Assembly: GCA_963769665.1 (NCBI GenBank)
Contig: CAVYMQ010000003.1
Coordinates: 186,001 to 250,000, forward strand
Direction of reading: 5' to 3'
Source: JACCTU01 sp963769665
Lineage (GTDB): Bacteria; Actinomycetota; Thermoleophilia; Gaiellales; Gaiellaceae
DNA length: 64,000 bases
Position 1 is the stretch's first letter, and each line of letters opens with the position of its first letter. Below are positions 48,524 through 58,098 of this stretch, one piece after another. A model generated the notes under the pieces. That model worked only from the letters and a program-made list of their open reading frames with translations, had not been told where the DNA came from and did not search any database. A program made the translations under genes and the position numbers.

Positions 48524-49255
48524 CTAGGAGAGAGCGGTCTCGCCGGGGCGCGGCTCGTCGAGCTCGCTGGCGGGTGTGCCGACCACCGGGAGCACCGGCC
48601 CGCGCAGATAGAGGTACTCGTAGAGCAGCGCCGCGAGCCCGCCGCCGGCGAGCGGGCCGACCCAGTAGACCCACCAGTCGGACCACAGGTTCTGCACGAG
48701 CTCGGGGCCGAACGCGCGCGCCGGGTTCATCGCGGCGCCGGTGAGCGGTCCGCCCATGAGGACGTCGAACGTGATCGTCAGCCCGATCGCGAGCCCCGCG
48801 ATCGACTTGAAGGCGCCGCCGGGATCGGCGGCCGTCGCGAACACGACCCAGACGAGGAAGAAGGTGAGGATCGCCTCGGTGAGGACGGCGGGGCCGAGGT
48901 CGACCGCCTCGTTGACCACCGGTACGCCGTTGTCGAGGTTCGCCTGGGCGGGGAAGATGAACCGCAGCGCGAGCGATGCGATCGTCGCCGCGAGCAACTG
49001 CGTGAACCAGTACACCGCGGCGAGCGGCAGCGCCATCCTCCGGGTAACGACGAAACCGAAGGTGACTGCCGGGTTGAAGTGCCCTCCCGAGATGTGGCCG
49101 ACCGCGGAGGCCATCACCGCGATCACGAGCCCGTGCGCGAGCGCGATCGGGAGCAGCTGACCGCCGGAGAACAGGATCGAGCCGACGCCGATGAAGATGA
49201 GAGCGAACGTGCCGACGAACTCGGCAGTCGCGCGGCGCAACCAGTCGCTCGACAC
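48524..49255 (-). CDS. MIP-family channel (aquaporin-like)
   Basis: 243 residues, six spans. Two half-helices with NPA: HISGGHFNPAVTFGFV and GPLTGAAMNPARAFGPELV. The extended loop and lack of a GlpF-type second Asp favour an aquaporin-like channel. Separate from the upstream transporter operon by 34 bases. Confidence 0.95.
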   Translation of the reverse strand: MSSDWLRRATAEFVGTFALIFIGVGSILFSGGQLLPIALAHGLVIAVMASAVGHISGGHFNPAVTFGFVVTRRMALPLAAVYWFTQLLAATIASLALRFIFPAQANLDNGVPVVNEAVDLGPAVLTEAILTFFLVWVVFATAADPGGAFKSIAGLAIGLTITFDVLMGGPLTGAAMNPARAFGPELVQNLWSDWWVYWVGPLAGGGLAALLYEYLYLRGPVLPVVGTPASELDEPRPGETALS

Positions 49256-49303
49256 GGTTTAAGGCTACGAAGGGCGTCGGATGGACTTTGCTAGCTTGGC
49301 AAC

Positions 49304-49468
49304 GTGACCCAGTCAGCAGAAACCAGTTCGCACGAGGTCACCTGCCCTCACTGCAAGAAGTCGTTCGAGGCGCCGCTCCTGGAAGGAAGCGCGGAGCGCT
49401 ACAACGGGTTCAAGTGCCCGCACTGCCGCTTGTTCGTCCCGCTCGAGCGAGCCAAACCGCCGGCCTAG
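49304..49468 (+). CDS. Small double-CxxC zinc-ribbon protein
   Basis: A 54-residue protein from GTG 49304: TSSHEVTCPHCKKSFEAPLL then YNGFKCPHCRLFVPLERAKP. CPHC twice predicts one zinc ribbon. No upstream RBS is seen, so possibly leaderless. Its TAG directly abuts the TAG of the convergent sigma factor gene. Confidence 0.72.
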   Translation: MTQSAETSSHEVTCPHCKKSFEAPLLEGSAERYNGFKCPHCRLFVPLERAKPPA

Positions 49469-50563
49469 CTAAACGCAGTCCTTGAGCCCCTGCGCTTCCG
49501 GTAGGGACTCGAGCTTCTTCAGCGTGTTGTTCTCGATCTGGCGGATCCGCTCGCGCGTGACGCCGAACGCCTTGCCGACCTCCTCGAGCGTGCACGGCTG
49601 CGCGCCCGAGAGCCCGAAGCGCATCTCGATCACCTTGCGCTCGCGGTCGGGAAGCGAGTCGAGCGCCCGATCGATGTCGCCGCGCCGGAGCGAGAGCGTC
49701 GCGGTGTCATACGGCGACTCGGCGCTCTCGTCCTCGACGAAGTCCCCGAGCTCCGACTCCTCGTCCTCGCCGATCGGCTTTTCCAACGAAATCGGGAGCT
49801 GCGACATGCGCTGGATCTCGCGCACCTCCTCAGGGGTGATCTCGAGCTCCTCGGCGATCTCCTCGGGCGACGGCTCACGCCCGAGCCGCTGGACGAGCTG
49901 GCGCTCGATGTGCACGACCTTGTTCAGCTTCTCGACCATGTGCACCGGGATCCGGATCGTCCGCGCCTTGTCGGCGATCGCGCGTGTGACCGCCTGGCGG
50001 ATCCACCACGTCGCGTACGTCGAGAACTTGAAGCCCTTGCGGTAGTCGAACTTCTCGACCGCTCGGATCAAGCCAAGGGAGCCTTCCTGGATCAGGTCGA
50101 GGAACGTCAGGCCGCGGCCGAGGTACGACTTCGCGATCGAGACGACGAGGCGCAGGTTGGCCTCGATCATCTGCGTCTTCGCCCCCATGTCGCCCCGCTC
50201 GATCCGCTTGGCGAGGTAGACCTCCTCGTCCGCGGTCAGCAGCGGCACCTTGCCGATCGAGCGCAGGTAGAGCCGCAGCGAATCGAGCGAGGGCTCGACC
50301 GTCAGGTCGAGCTTGGGGAGCGTCTTGTCCTCTTCGGGCTCGGCCGGCTCGTGGGGAGGCCGCTTGTGCGTCTCTCCTTCGAGCAGCTCGACGTTGTGGT
50401 CGATCAGGTAGGTGTAGAAGTCCTCGATCTGCTCCTTGGTCAGCTCGACTTCCTCGAGCCCCGTCGCGATCTCGTCGTAGTTCAGAAACCCCTTCTCGAT
50501 GCCGTCCTGAACGAGCTTCTGTAGCTCCTCTACTTCGGGGAGCGAGATATCGACGGTGAGCAT
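49469..50563 (-). CDS. rpoD: RNA polymerase sigma-70 factor, primary (RpoD/HrdB-like)
   Basis: 364 residues. Region 1.2 (SLDSLRLYLRSIGKVPLLTA), region 2 (LRLVVSIAKSYLGRGLTFLD; LIQEGSLGLIRAVEKFDYRK; FSTYATWWIRQAVTRAIAD), region 3 and region 4 (LDSLPDRERKVIEMRFGLSG; EEVGKAFGVTRERIRQIENN). The N-terminus has only a short region 1.1. ATG 50563 follows GAGGAGG, so this start is well supported; a longer frame upstream is not needed. This would read the ordinary promoters, not the sigma-28-like ones. Confidence 0.96.
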   Translation of the reverse strand: MLTVDISLPEVEELQKLVQDGIEKGFLNYDEIATGLEEVELTKEQIEDFYTYLIDHNVELLEGETHKRPPHEPAEPEEDKTLPKLDLTVEPSLDSLRLYLRSIGKVPLLTADEEVYLAKRIERGDMGAKTQMIEANLRLVVSIAKSYLGRGLTFLDLIQEGSLGLIRAVEKFDYRKGFKFSTYATWWIRQAVTRAIADKARTIRIPVHMVEKLNKVVHIERQLVQRLGREPSPEEIAEELEITPEEVREIQRMSQLPISLEKPIGEDEESELGDFVEDESAESPYDTATLSLRRGDIDRALDSLPDRERKVIEMRFGLSGAQPCTLEEVGKAFGVTRERIRQIENNTLKKLESLPEAQGLKDCV

Positions 50564-50686
50564 GGACCTCCTCGCGGGGGAATGAAAACGACGCCTGGAC
50601 CGCAAAAGAGCCGGCGCTACATCCCCGGCTCACCCTCTCAAGGGCCGGATGTTACACCGCTTCTTCACGAATCGGTAGAGGTTTTC

Positions 50687-51577
50687 TTACAGCACGCTGA
50701 CGACCTCTCCGACGTCCTCTCCGTGCGCGTTTCGGACCGGCACCCGGGCGAACTCACTCGGCAATTCCAGGCCGAGCTGGCGGAAGAACGCGTGCAGGGC
50801 GGGCCGCGTCGGGCGATGGCTGCCGTCCTCGGCCTTGAGCGCGACGCCGAGCCCGTCGGGGCCGGCCGCGCACATCAGGCCCTCGGCTCCGCCCTTCGCG
50901 ATCCAGCCCTCAAGCGCCTGCATCAGGTCGGTGTCCGCCTGGCCGGTGCCTCCGATCAGCTCGGGATGGGCCTGCATCGCCTCGACGATCCGCTCGCCGC
51001 CGGGGAGCCGCTGGAACCGCGAAAAGGCGCCGGCCGTTCGCTCGAGCGAGAGGGCGAAGGTGACGACGCCGCAGCCGTCGACGGCGGTTGGCATGGAGTC
51101 CTCGTCCACTCCGGCGGCCTCGGCATGCGCCGCGGCCATCGCGCGCTGAACGCGGTGCGCCGCGTGCCTGTACCCCTCCGAGCGCCACCCGCGGCCGCGG
51201 CAGAGCGCGAGCATCCCGGCGTGCTTGCCCGAGCAGTTGTGGTGGAGCGGGTCGGGCGGCCTGCCTTCCTGGAGCCCGCACTCGAGCTCCCGGTCGCGCC
51301 CCGGTGCGTGGGCGAGGAGCCGCCGAACCGCGTCGAGCTGTGCCGGCTCCGCCTGGTGCGAAGCGCACGCGATCGCGAGCTCGCGCAGGTCAAGGTCGTC
51401 GCGGGCGCGCACGAGCGGCAGAGCCTGGATCGGCTTCGACGAGGAGCGCAGGAAGGAGACGAGCCGCGGGTCGCCCGCCTGCTCGACGACCGCGCCGTCG
51501 CGCCACGCGACCGCGTGGACTCGGTGCCGGGCCTCGACGACCGAGCCGCGACGCACCACGACTTCGATCGGGCCCAT
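50687..51577 (-). CDS. Asparaginase II (AnsA-type, PF06089-like)
   Basis: 296 residues. VVVRRGSVVEARHRVHAVAW, FLRSSSKPIQALPLV, HHNCSGKHAGMLALCRGRGW and TAVDGCGVVTFALSLERTAG match the thermolabile asparaginase II group distinct from classical type I/II. ATG 51577 gives the family N-terminus. Hydrolyses Asn to Asp and ammonia by family knowledge. Confidence 0.93.
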   Translation of the reverse strand: MGPIEVVVRRGSVVEARHRVHAVAWRDGAVVEQAGDPRLVSFLRSSSKPIQALPLVRARDDLDLRELAIACASHQAEPAQLDAVRRLLAHAPGRDRELECGLQEGRPPDPLHHNCSGKHAGMLALCRGRGWRSEGYRHAAHRVQRAMAAAHAEAAGVDEDSMPTAVDGCGVVTFALSLERTAGAFSRFQRLPGGERIVEAMQAHPELIGGTGQADTDLMQALEGWIAKGGAEGLMCAAGPDGLGVALKAEDGSHRPTRPALHAFFRQLGLELPSEFARVPVRNAHGEDVGEVVSVL

Positions 51578-51653
51578 TGACGGAACCCTACTCGGGCGAT
51601 AACGTCCGGCAATCGTCGAACGTCCGGCCATTCCCGACTATTCGCTCGAGGAC

Positions 51654-52208
51654 GTGCTCGAGGTCCGATCGCAGGAGCAGCTGCACGCCGTCGCCGATCC
51701 CACGCGCCGGCGCATCCTCTCACTTCTGCGCGAGCGGGCGGCCTCGACGACCGAGCTCGCGGAGGCACTGGGCCAGCCCAAGGGGACGGCGGGGCACCAC
51801 GTCAAGGTGTTGGAGGAGGCGAAGCTGATCCGCGTCGTGCGCACCCGGAAGGTGCGCGCGATGACGGAGAGCTACTACGGCCGGCTCGCGCGTCTGTACC
51901 GGATCGTCGCCGACGAGGACGAGCCGTTCGACCCCGCAGGGATCGGCTCGCTGTGGCTGCGCCAGGCCGCGGACGAGGTCGCGCCGGACGCAGGCAAGGG
52001 CGACGACCCTTCGACCGTCGTCGTCGTGCACGCGCGGGTGGCCGAGAGCGACGCACGCCGGTTCGCGCAGCGGCTCGAGGAGCTCGCGAGCGACTTCCAG
52101 TCGTACGACGACGAGGACGGGCGCGTGTTCGGGTTCGTGTCGGGCGTCTACGCCACCGACCTACGCGACCTGCCGAAGAAGAAAAAGAAGGGAGCGAAGA
52201 AACGGTGA
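51654..52208 (+). CDS. ArsR-type winged-helix regulator controlling tandem MFS genes
   Basis: 184 residues, GTG start. HTH: DPTRRRILSLLRERAASTTE and LGQPKGTAGHHVKVLEEAKL. The C-terminal 100 residues form an effector-like domain ending in a basic KKKKKGAKKR tail. Its stop overlaps the first MFS gene's GTG (GTGA), so it likely represses or senses for the pumps. Confidence 0.9.
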   Translation: MLEVRSQEQLHAVADPTRRRILSLLRERAASTTELAEALGQPKGTAGHHVKVLEEAKLIRVVRTRKVRAMTESYYGRLARLYRIVADEDEPFDPAGIGSLWLRQAADEVAPDAGKGDDPSTVVVVHARVAESDARRFAQRLEELASDFQSYDDEDGRVFGFVSGVYATDLRDLPKKKKKGAKKR

Positions 52209-53542
52209 GAGCGCTCTGGCCCTCGGGCGGCCTCTGGCGGCACCCGGACTTCCTGAAGCTGTGGTCCGCCGAGACGATCAGCCAGTTCGGCTCGCAGATC
52301 GGCGGCTTCGCGATGCCGCTCGTCGCGATCATCACGCTCGACGCGAGCCCCCTCGCCGTCTCGGCGCTCCTCGTCGTCGAGTTCGCTCCGTTCCTGCTGA
52401 TCTCGCTTCCGGCCGGCGTCTGGGTCGACCGCCTGCCGCGCCGGCCGATCCTGATCATCGGCGACTTCGGCCGTGCGCTCCTGCTCGTGACGATCCCGAT
52501 TGCGTACATGTTCGACGCGTTGACGATGGGGCAGCTCTACGTGGTCGGCTTCCTGTTCGGCGTCTGCACCGTCTTCTTCGACGTCGCGTACCAGTCGTAC
52601 CTCCCGTCGATCGTCAACCGCGAGCAGCTCGTCGACGGTAACTCCAAGCTCGAGATCAGCCGTTCGTCCGCGCAGCTCAGCGGCCCCGCGATCGCGGGCG
52701 TGCTCGTCGAGACAATCAAGGCGCCGTTCACGATCCTCGTCGACGCGATCAGCTTCGTCGCGTCTGGCCTCTTCGTGCTGCGAATCAGCAAGGTCGAGGA
52801 GAAAGTGCCGACCCGCGCGGAGCGCAAGGAGTCGAAGTCGAGCATGCGGACCGAGCTCGGCGAGGGGCTTCGCTGGGTCTTCGGCAACCCGTACCTGCGG
52901 ACGATCTCCACCTCGACCGCGACGTTCAACCTGTTCGGGTCGATGATGTGGGCGATCCTGACGATCTACCTCGTCCGGACGCTCGAGATGAGCCCGGCGC
53001 TGATCGGGATCATCTTCGCAATCGGCCAGGCGGGCTACTTGCTCGGTGCGCTGACCACGAACAAGATCTCGGCGCGCATCGGCGTCGGCCCCGCCATCGT
53101 CGTCGGCGCGATGTGCGGGATCTCGCAGCTGCTCGTCCCGCTCGCACCACAGAACGCGCAGGGCGCGATCCCGTTCCTCGTGGTCTCAGGCTTGATCGGC
53201 GGCTTCGGTGTGGTCCTCTACAACGTGACGCAGCTGAGCATGCGGCAGGCGATCACCCCCGAGCGCCTGCAGGGCCGGATGAACTCGGTGATCCGCTTCA
53301 TCGTCTGGGGCGTGATGCCGATCGGGCAGCTGACCGGCGGGGCACTTGCGACCGTCTTCGACCTTCGCACGGCAATCTGGGTCGGCGCGATCGGTTGTGC
53401 GCTGGCCTGGGTGCCGTTGATGTTCGGCCCGTTGCGCACGCTCAAGACGGTGCCGGAGGTCGGACAGGACGAGCCGCGAGCCGACGACCTCGACACCGTC
53501 CCGCTCGTTCCCGGCCCGGTGCCGGTGCCCGAAGAGCCGTGA
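52205..53542 (+). CDS. MFS transporter (MDR type), copy 1
   Basis: 445 residues with about 12 spans. Begins RALWPSGGLWRHPDFLKLWS; motif A-like segment GVWVDRLPRRPILIIGDFGR. Enterobactin-exporter/tetracycline-like (EntS/MFS_3) group. Overlaps the ArsR stop and the next MFS start (GTGA) in tight series. Confidence 0.93.
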   Translation: MRALWPSGGLWRHPDFLKLWSAETISQFGSQIGGFAMPLVAIITLDASPLAVSALLVVEFAPFLLISLPAGVWVDRLPRRPILIIGDFGRALLLVTIPIAYMFDALTMGQLYVVGFLFGVCTVFFDVAYQSYLPSIVNREQLVDGNSKLEISRSSAQLSGPAIAGVLVETIKAPFTILVDAISFVASGLFVLRISKVEEKVPTRAERKESKSSMRTELGEGLRWVFGNPYLRTISTSTATFNLFGSMMWAILTIYLVRTLEMSPALIGIIFAIGQAGYLLGALTTNKISARIGVGPAIVVGAMCGISQLLVPLAPQNAQGAIPFLVVSGLIGGFGVVLYNVTQLSMRQAITPERLQGRMNSVIRFIVWGVMPIGQLTGGALATVFDLRTAIWVGAIGCALAWVPLMFGPLRTLKTVPEVGQDEPRADDLDTVPLVPGPVPVPEEP

Positions 53543-54849
53543 GGCTTTGGCCGCGAACCGGCCTCTGGCGGCACCCAGATTTCCTGAAGCTGTGGACCGC
53601 CGAGACGATCAGCCAGTTCGGCACGCAGGTGTCGGGCCTCGCGTTGCCGTTCGTCGCGATCGTGGTCCTCGACGCGAGCGCGTTCGCGGTCGCCGCGCTC
53701 GGGACCGTCGAGTTCCTGCCGTTCCTGCTCTTCACGCTGCCCGCCGGCGTCTGGATCGACCGCTTGCGCCGTCGGATGATCCTGATCGTCGCCGACTACG
53801 GACGGGCGGTGCTCCTTTTGACAGTCCCGATCGCGTACGCGTTCGACGCGTTGACGCTCCCGCACCTCTTCGTCGTCGGGTTTCTGGTCGGAACCTTCAC
53901 CGTCTTCTTCGACGTCGCCTACCAGTCGTATCTCCCGTCCCTGGTCGAGCGTGAGCAGATCATCGAAGGCAACTCGAAGCTCGAGGTCAGCCGCACGATC
54001 GCGCAGATCTCCGGCCCCGGCGTGGCCGGCGGGCTCATCAGCCTGATCACGGCGCCCTACGCGGTGCTCGTCGACGCGATCAGCTTCTTCGCGTCCGGCG
54101 CGTTCCTGACGGGAATCCGCAAGGAGGAAGAGAAGCCGGCCGTCCCGGAGGGCGCCAAGCCGCGGATGCGCACCGAGCTCTGGGAGGGGCTGAATTACGT
54201 CGTCCGGCACCCACTGCTGCGGCCACAGGCGATCTGTACTGGCACCTCGAACTTCTTCTCGAACGTGATGTTCTCGATTTTCCTCGTGTACGCGGTCCGC
54301 ACGCTCGAGCTCTCGGCCGCGGAGATCGGGATCATCTTCATGATCGGCAGTCTCGGCGGTCTGGTCGGGGCGCTCGTGTCGCAGCGGGTGTCGAAGCGTT
54401 TCGGCGTGGGGCGCACCACGATCGCGATGACGTTCATCTTCGGCACCGCGGGCTTCCTCGTGCCGTTGGCGTCGCAGGACATCCCGTATCCGTACCTGAT
54501 TGCCTCGTTCCTGATCTCGTCGTTCGCGATCGTCGTTTACAACATCACGCAGGTCAGCCTGCGCCAGGCGATCGCGCCGCAGCGGATTCAGGGCCGCATG
54601 AACTCGGTCATGCGCTTCCTCGTCTGGGGAACGATTCCGCTCGGAACGATGACGGGCGGGGTGTTGGCCTCGACGATCGGGCTCCGGCCGACACTGTTCG
54701 TCGGCGCTGCGGGAGCACTCCTCTCAACGCTCCCGATTCTCCTCTCGCGCGCGCAGCGCACGCTCGTCGAGTTCCCGGGGCCGGAGGACGGGCCTGTCGG
54801 CCCAGGAGACATGGCGGTCGTGCCGGTCGTGCCGGGCACGGAGCCGTAG
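53539..54849 (+). CDS. MFS transporter (MDR type), copy 2
   Basis: 436 residues, about 12 spans. Starts RLWPRTGLWRHPDFLKLWTA, nearly identical to copy 1 and similar over its whole length, so a tandem duplication. Motif GVWIDRLRRRMILIVADYGR kept. Its stop is separated by one base from the convergent Het-C-like gene. GTG start. Confidence 0.93.
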   Translation: MRLWPRTGLWRHPDFLKLWTAETISQFGTQVSGLALPFVAIVVLDASAFAVAALGTVEFLPFLLFTLPAGVWIDRLRRRMILIVADYGRAVLLLTVPIAYAFDALTLPHLFVVGFLVGTFTVFFDVAYQSYLPSLVEREQIIEGNSKLEVSRTIAQISGPGVAGGLISLITAPYAVLVDAISFFASGAFLTGIRKEEEKPAVPEGAKPRMRTELWEGLNYVVRHPLLRPQAICTGTSNFFSNVMFSIFLVYAVRTLELSAAEIGIIFMIGSLGGLVGALVSQRVSKRFGVGRTTIAMTFIFGTAGFLVPLASQDIPYPYLIASFLISSFAIVVYNITQVSLRQAIAPQRIQGRMNSVMRFLVWGTIPLGTMTGGVLASTIGLRPTLFVGAAGALLSTLPILLSRAQRTLVEFPGPEDGPVGPGDMAVVPVVPGTEP

Positions 54850-54850
54850 C

Positions 54851-57220
54851 TCAGCAGATGACGACGGCGGTCCGGACGTTGTTGAGCTCGTTGGACTCCG
54901 TGACTTGATTGAGCGAATCGGCGGTCGCCGTGTACGTGCCCTCGCCGCATGGCCCGGAGGCATAGGTGCGCGTCGCCTCTGCGCCCGGGGCGAGCCCGGT
55001 GAGGAGGATCGGCGGGAATCCGAGCACCATGACCCTGAACGCCCCGGCCGCGGCCGTCCCCTGGTTTCGCACCGTGAACGTCCGCCCGTCGAGGTAGGTG
55101 AGCACCAGGTCGGGTTGGCCAGGCGCGGGTGGCGGCACCGGCGGTTTCGGCGGCTCGACCGGCGGGGGCGGCGGGAGCGGGGCCGGCGGTGGAGGCGGTG
55201 CGGGCGGCGGAACGGTCGCGATGGTGTCGATCACGTAGCGAATCTCCGCCTTGTCCCCGTCGAACGAGATCGGTCCCGCGTCGCGTGAGCCTCCCACCGT
55301 CGTTCTGTCGACAACCGTTCCGAGCCGATAGAGCTCGCCGACGTTCTTCCGGCGGTAGTCGAAGTTGATGTCGGCGTGGTCGTCGTCTCCATACAGGAAG
55401 CTGTCCGCGTCGTAGAGGGAGAGCCAGACCGGGACCTCGACCGCAAGCCCTTCGCCGGGTGCCACGAAGTCCGGCGCCCGCCAGGTGCGGGCGTTCGCCC
55501 GCAGCCAGCTCTCGACGGCGAGGTTGCGGTAGAGCACTTGCCCGCTTACGTGGAGCGTGACTCCGCCGAGCTTCCAGGCACCGCTGCTTCCGTCCTTCGA
55601 CTTCTCGAGTTGCACGTAGTCGATGTCGCGGAGGAAGTAGCCGACGGGCCTCGCGTCGAACGGCGTGCTCGTGTCGACGGCGAGGCTGTACGTCCGGCTG
55701 GAGCCGCGCTCGAAGTCGTCGACGGCGACCTTGTCGAGCTTGAAGCGCAGCGTGTCACTGACCCGCAGGTAGACGGTGTCGTCCGTGCCGGCACCGTTGA
55801 CACCCGACGTGCGCACTTCCACTCGGAGTTGCGTCAGGGACTGGGGATGGTTGGCGCCGAACGTGACGGCCTTGACGAAGGTGAAGGGATAGTTGGGGCG
55901 GTTGAACGAGAACGAGTCGTACCCGTGGATGAACCCCGACAGGAACTGCTGCCCCGCGATCAGCCCTTCGGCATAGAAGTCCGCGTCGTCGGGTCCGATG
56001 TCGCCGGCACCGCGGCCCTTCATCCGCAGGACGCGGACCCGGACGAAGCGCGTCGACTGCTGCAGAGAGCGTGTGGACGGAACGTCGTACGTCGGGATCC
56101 CGGCCGGAGCCAGGGTAAGTGCCGTGACGGCGCTCTCGAAGGTCCTGCGGTAGAGGGTTCGCCTGCTGAAGAGCGGATACGCGAAGTACGCCTTGGTCGA
56201 GAAGAGCGCGTCGTCGAGACTGCCGCCGGGCCCGGGCTCCGCTGCGCCGAAGGGCTCGCCCTGGCCCTGCCAGTGACCCGTCCAGTACGACACGCCGCGT
56301 GCGCCCTTGCGCACGTCATGCCGCAACTCCCCTCGCGCGGTGTCGTTCGGTGGTGCGTAGCTCCTCACGCGGCTCCAGAGCGTCGAGTCCCCCACGCCCT
56401 GCTCCACAGCACGAACCCACTGGCGCGTCGCGAAGTACCCGGCCATATACGCCTCGAAGAACCGAGGCCGGCCCGGCCAGTCCTTGTTCATGCCGTTCGC
56501 CAGGTTCGTGTTGCGGTCCGACCGCCAGTGGCCGTGCGGCCGGTTGAAGCGGCCGTCGGTGAAGTCCTGAAGGCCGTCCGGTGGGCCGTTCGTGTACACG
56601 CGCGAGCGAGCCGGGTCGCGCACTGCGCCCGGGAGGTCGAACCAGGTCGGCGCGTTGCCGAAGCCCTTCGCGGCCCACCCCGGGCCATCCTGCGCCTCCG
56701 CTGCCACGTGCACAGGCTCGACCCAGTTCGTGTGGGCGTAGAAGTCCTGAACCTGGTGCAAGCTTGCGCCGAGCGCCGTTAGGCACTGCAGCGGGTTGTT
56801 CGGACCGCCGACCCTGCAGGTCCTGATCGTCATGTGCAGCAGGCGGTTCCACTCCTGGTCGAGGTTCCGGGCGCGCCGGTACCCGAAGCCGCCCTGCTGG
56901 GAGTCGAAGTGCATCAGCGACGCCGCGCGAACGACGTTGTCGTCCCAGTTCTCGATCTCGCCGAGGAACCAGTTCGTACCGATCAGCGTCTTCCACCACG
57001 ACGAGTGCCCGCTCGCGGGGACATCCTTGGCGTTGACGTAGAGATCGACGAACCAGTTGTTGATCTGCGCGACGCGTACGGAGTCTGTGCCGAACCCCTC
57101 CGCGGACAATGCGTCGCCCGTGATGTCGAAGTGCGGCGACGTGTCGAACGCCGCGGCGGGCTGGGAGAACAGTGCGAGCGCGACAACCACCACCGCGCCC
57201 GAGACGGCTTTCCGGCGCAT
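54851..57220 (-). CDS. Large secreted Het-C/zinc phospholipase C-like protein with Pro linker and CARDB domain
   Basis: 789 residues from ATG 57220; longer in-frame extensions lack coding character. Signal peptide ends at SQPAAA. N-terminal 250 residues: FDTSPHFDITGDALS, SLMHFDSQQGGFGYRR, LGASLHQVQDFYAHTNWVEP, the Asp/His pattern of Het-C and zinc phospholipase C/S1-type folds. The middle resembles a PLAT/lipase-type beta-sandwich (FVRVRVLRMKGRGAGDIGPD). A Pro-rich linker (about 665-700) precedes a CARDB-like domain (about 701-789; DLVLTYLDGRTFTVRNQGTA). Substrate unknown; a secreted lipase-like or adhesin role is inferred. Confidence 0.75.
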   Translation of the reverse strand: MRRKAVSGAVVVVALALFSQPAAAFDTSPHFDITGDALSAEGFGTDSVRVAQINNWFVDLYVNAKDVPASGHSSWWKTLIGTNWFLGEIENWDDNVVRAASLMHFDSQQGGFGYRRARNLDQEWNRLLHMTIRTCRVGGPNNPLQCLTALGASLHQVQDFYAHTNWVEPVHVAAEAQDGPGWAAKGFGNAPTWFDLPGAVRDPARSRVYTNGPPDGLQDFTDGRFNRPHGHWRSDRNTNLANGMNKDWPGRPRFFEAYMAGYFATRQWVRAVEQGVGDSTLWSRVRSYAPPNDTARGELRHDVRKGARGVSYWTGHWQGQGEPFGAAEPGPGGSLDDALFSTKAYFAYPLFSRRTLYRRTFESAVTALTLAPAGIPTYDVPSTRSLQQSTRFVRVRVLRMKGRGAGDIGPDDADFYAEGLIAGQQFLSGFIHGYDSFSFNRPNYPFTFVKAVTFGANHPQSLTQLRVEVRTSGVNGAGTDDTVYLRVSDTLRFKLDKVAVDDFERGSSRTYSLAVDTSTPFDARPVGYFLRDIDYVQLEKSKDGSSGAWKLGGVTLHVSGQVLYRNLAVESWLRANARTWRAPDFVAPGEGLAVEVPVWLSLYDADSFLYGDDDHADINFDYRRKNVGELYRLGTVVDRTTVGGSRDAGPISFDGDKAEIRYVIDTIATVPPPAPPPPPAPLPPPPPVEPPKPPVPPPAPGQPDLVLTYLDGRTFTVRNQGTAAAGAFRVMVLGFPPILLTGLAPGAEATRTYASGPCGEGTYTATADSLNQVTESNELNNVRTAVVIC

Positions 57221-57270
57221 GCCTACCTGACGGCCGCTGCGGGCCGCGTCTTCCGTCCTAGGATGGAGCG

Positions 57271-58098
57271 GTGCCCGAGTTGCCTGAGATGGAGGCGTGG
57301 CGGCGCCAGTTGAACGACCCGGTCTCCGCGTTCCCGATCGAGAAGGCCGGGCCTGCTCACGTCGCGACGCTGAAGACGTTCGACCCGCCGCTCGCGACGC
57401 TCGACGGACGACGTCTCGCGGGTGCCGAGCGCCGCGCGAAGCGGCTGCTCTTCCCCACCGAGGACGGCGAGCTCGTCGTGGTCGTCCACCTGATGACGGC
57501 GGGGCGGCTTCGCTACCTGCTCGCCGGCGAGAAAGGGCCGAAGGTGCCTGCGTTCCAGCTGGTCTTCGAGGGCGGTGCGCGACTCGTCCTGACGGAGGCC
57601 GGCTCGAAGAAGCGCGCCGGCGTGTGGCTGCTGACGCCGGAGCAGGCCGAGGCCGAGCTCGCGCACCTCGGCCCGGAAGCGCTCGGGCTCGGCGCCGACC
57701 GGCTGGCCGAGATTTGCGCAGCAGAGTCGCGACGGCTGCACTCGCTCCTGCGCAACCAGAAGGTGATCGCCGGCATCGGCCGCGCGTGGGCGAACGAGAT
57801 CCTCCACGAGGCGAAGCTCTCGCCGTACGCGCTCGCTCCCGACCTCTCACGCGAGGAGGTCGAGCGCCTGGCGACGGCGATCGACACGGAGCTCGCGCGC
57901 GGGTTGGCGCTTCGCGAGCAGGGCGCGAAGGACGACAAGACGTATCGCGTGCACAAGAAGCTCGCTGCGCCGTGCGACGTGTGCGCGACGCCGATCGCGC
58001 AGGTCGACTTCGAGGAGCACACGATCTACTACTGCCCGCAGTGCCAGACCGGCGGACGCGTCCTCAAGGACCGCCGGATGTCGCGCCTCCTTCGCTAG
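57271..58098 (+). CDS. Fpg/Nei family DNA glycosylase
   Basis: 275 residues. Catalytic N-terminal PELPEMEAWRRQL (the start Met is GTG-coded and P2 becomes N-terminal), H2TH region (LRNQKVIAGIGRAWANEILH) and C-terminal zinc finger CDVCATPIAQVDFEEHTIYY, CPQC. Removes oxidised bases with beta/delta elimination in known members. Overlaps the 3' end of a minus-strand small gene by 35 bases. Confidence 0.95.
   Translation: MPELPEMEAWRRQLNDPVSAFPIEKAGPAHVATLKTFDPPLATLDGRRLAGAERRAKRLLFPTEDGELVVVVHLMTAGRLRYLLAGEKGPKVPAFQLVFEGGARLVLTEAGSKKRAGVWLLTPEQAEAELAHLGPEALGLGADRLAEICAAESRRLHSLLRNQKVIAGIGRAWANEILHEAKLSPYALAPDLSREEVERLATAIDTELARGLALREQGAKDDKTYRVHKKLAAPCDVCATPIAQVDFEEHTIYYCPQCQTGGRVLKDRRMSRLLR

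Noticed and set aside
51590..51620. A further sigma-28-like -10 (GGGCGATAAC) before the ArsR gene
   Set aside because: No -35 match at 15 bases upstream, and the spacing to the start does not fit.
57221..57850. N-terminal extension of the Het-C-like protein up to 57850
   Set aside because: The added stretch is Arg/Ser-rich, antisense to the fpg-like gene, and precedes a clear signal peptide at 57220.
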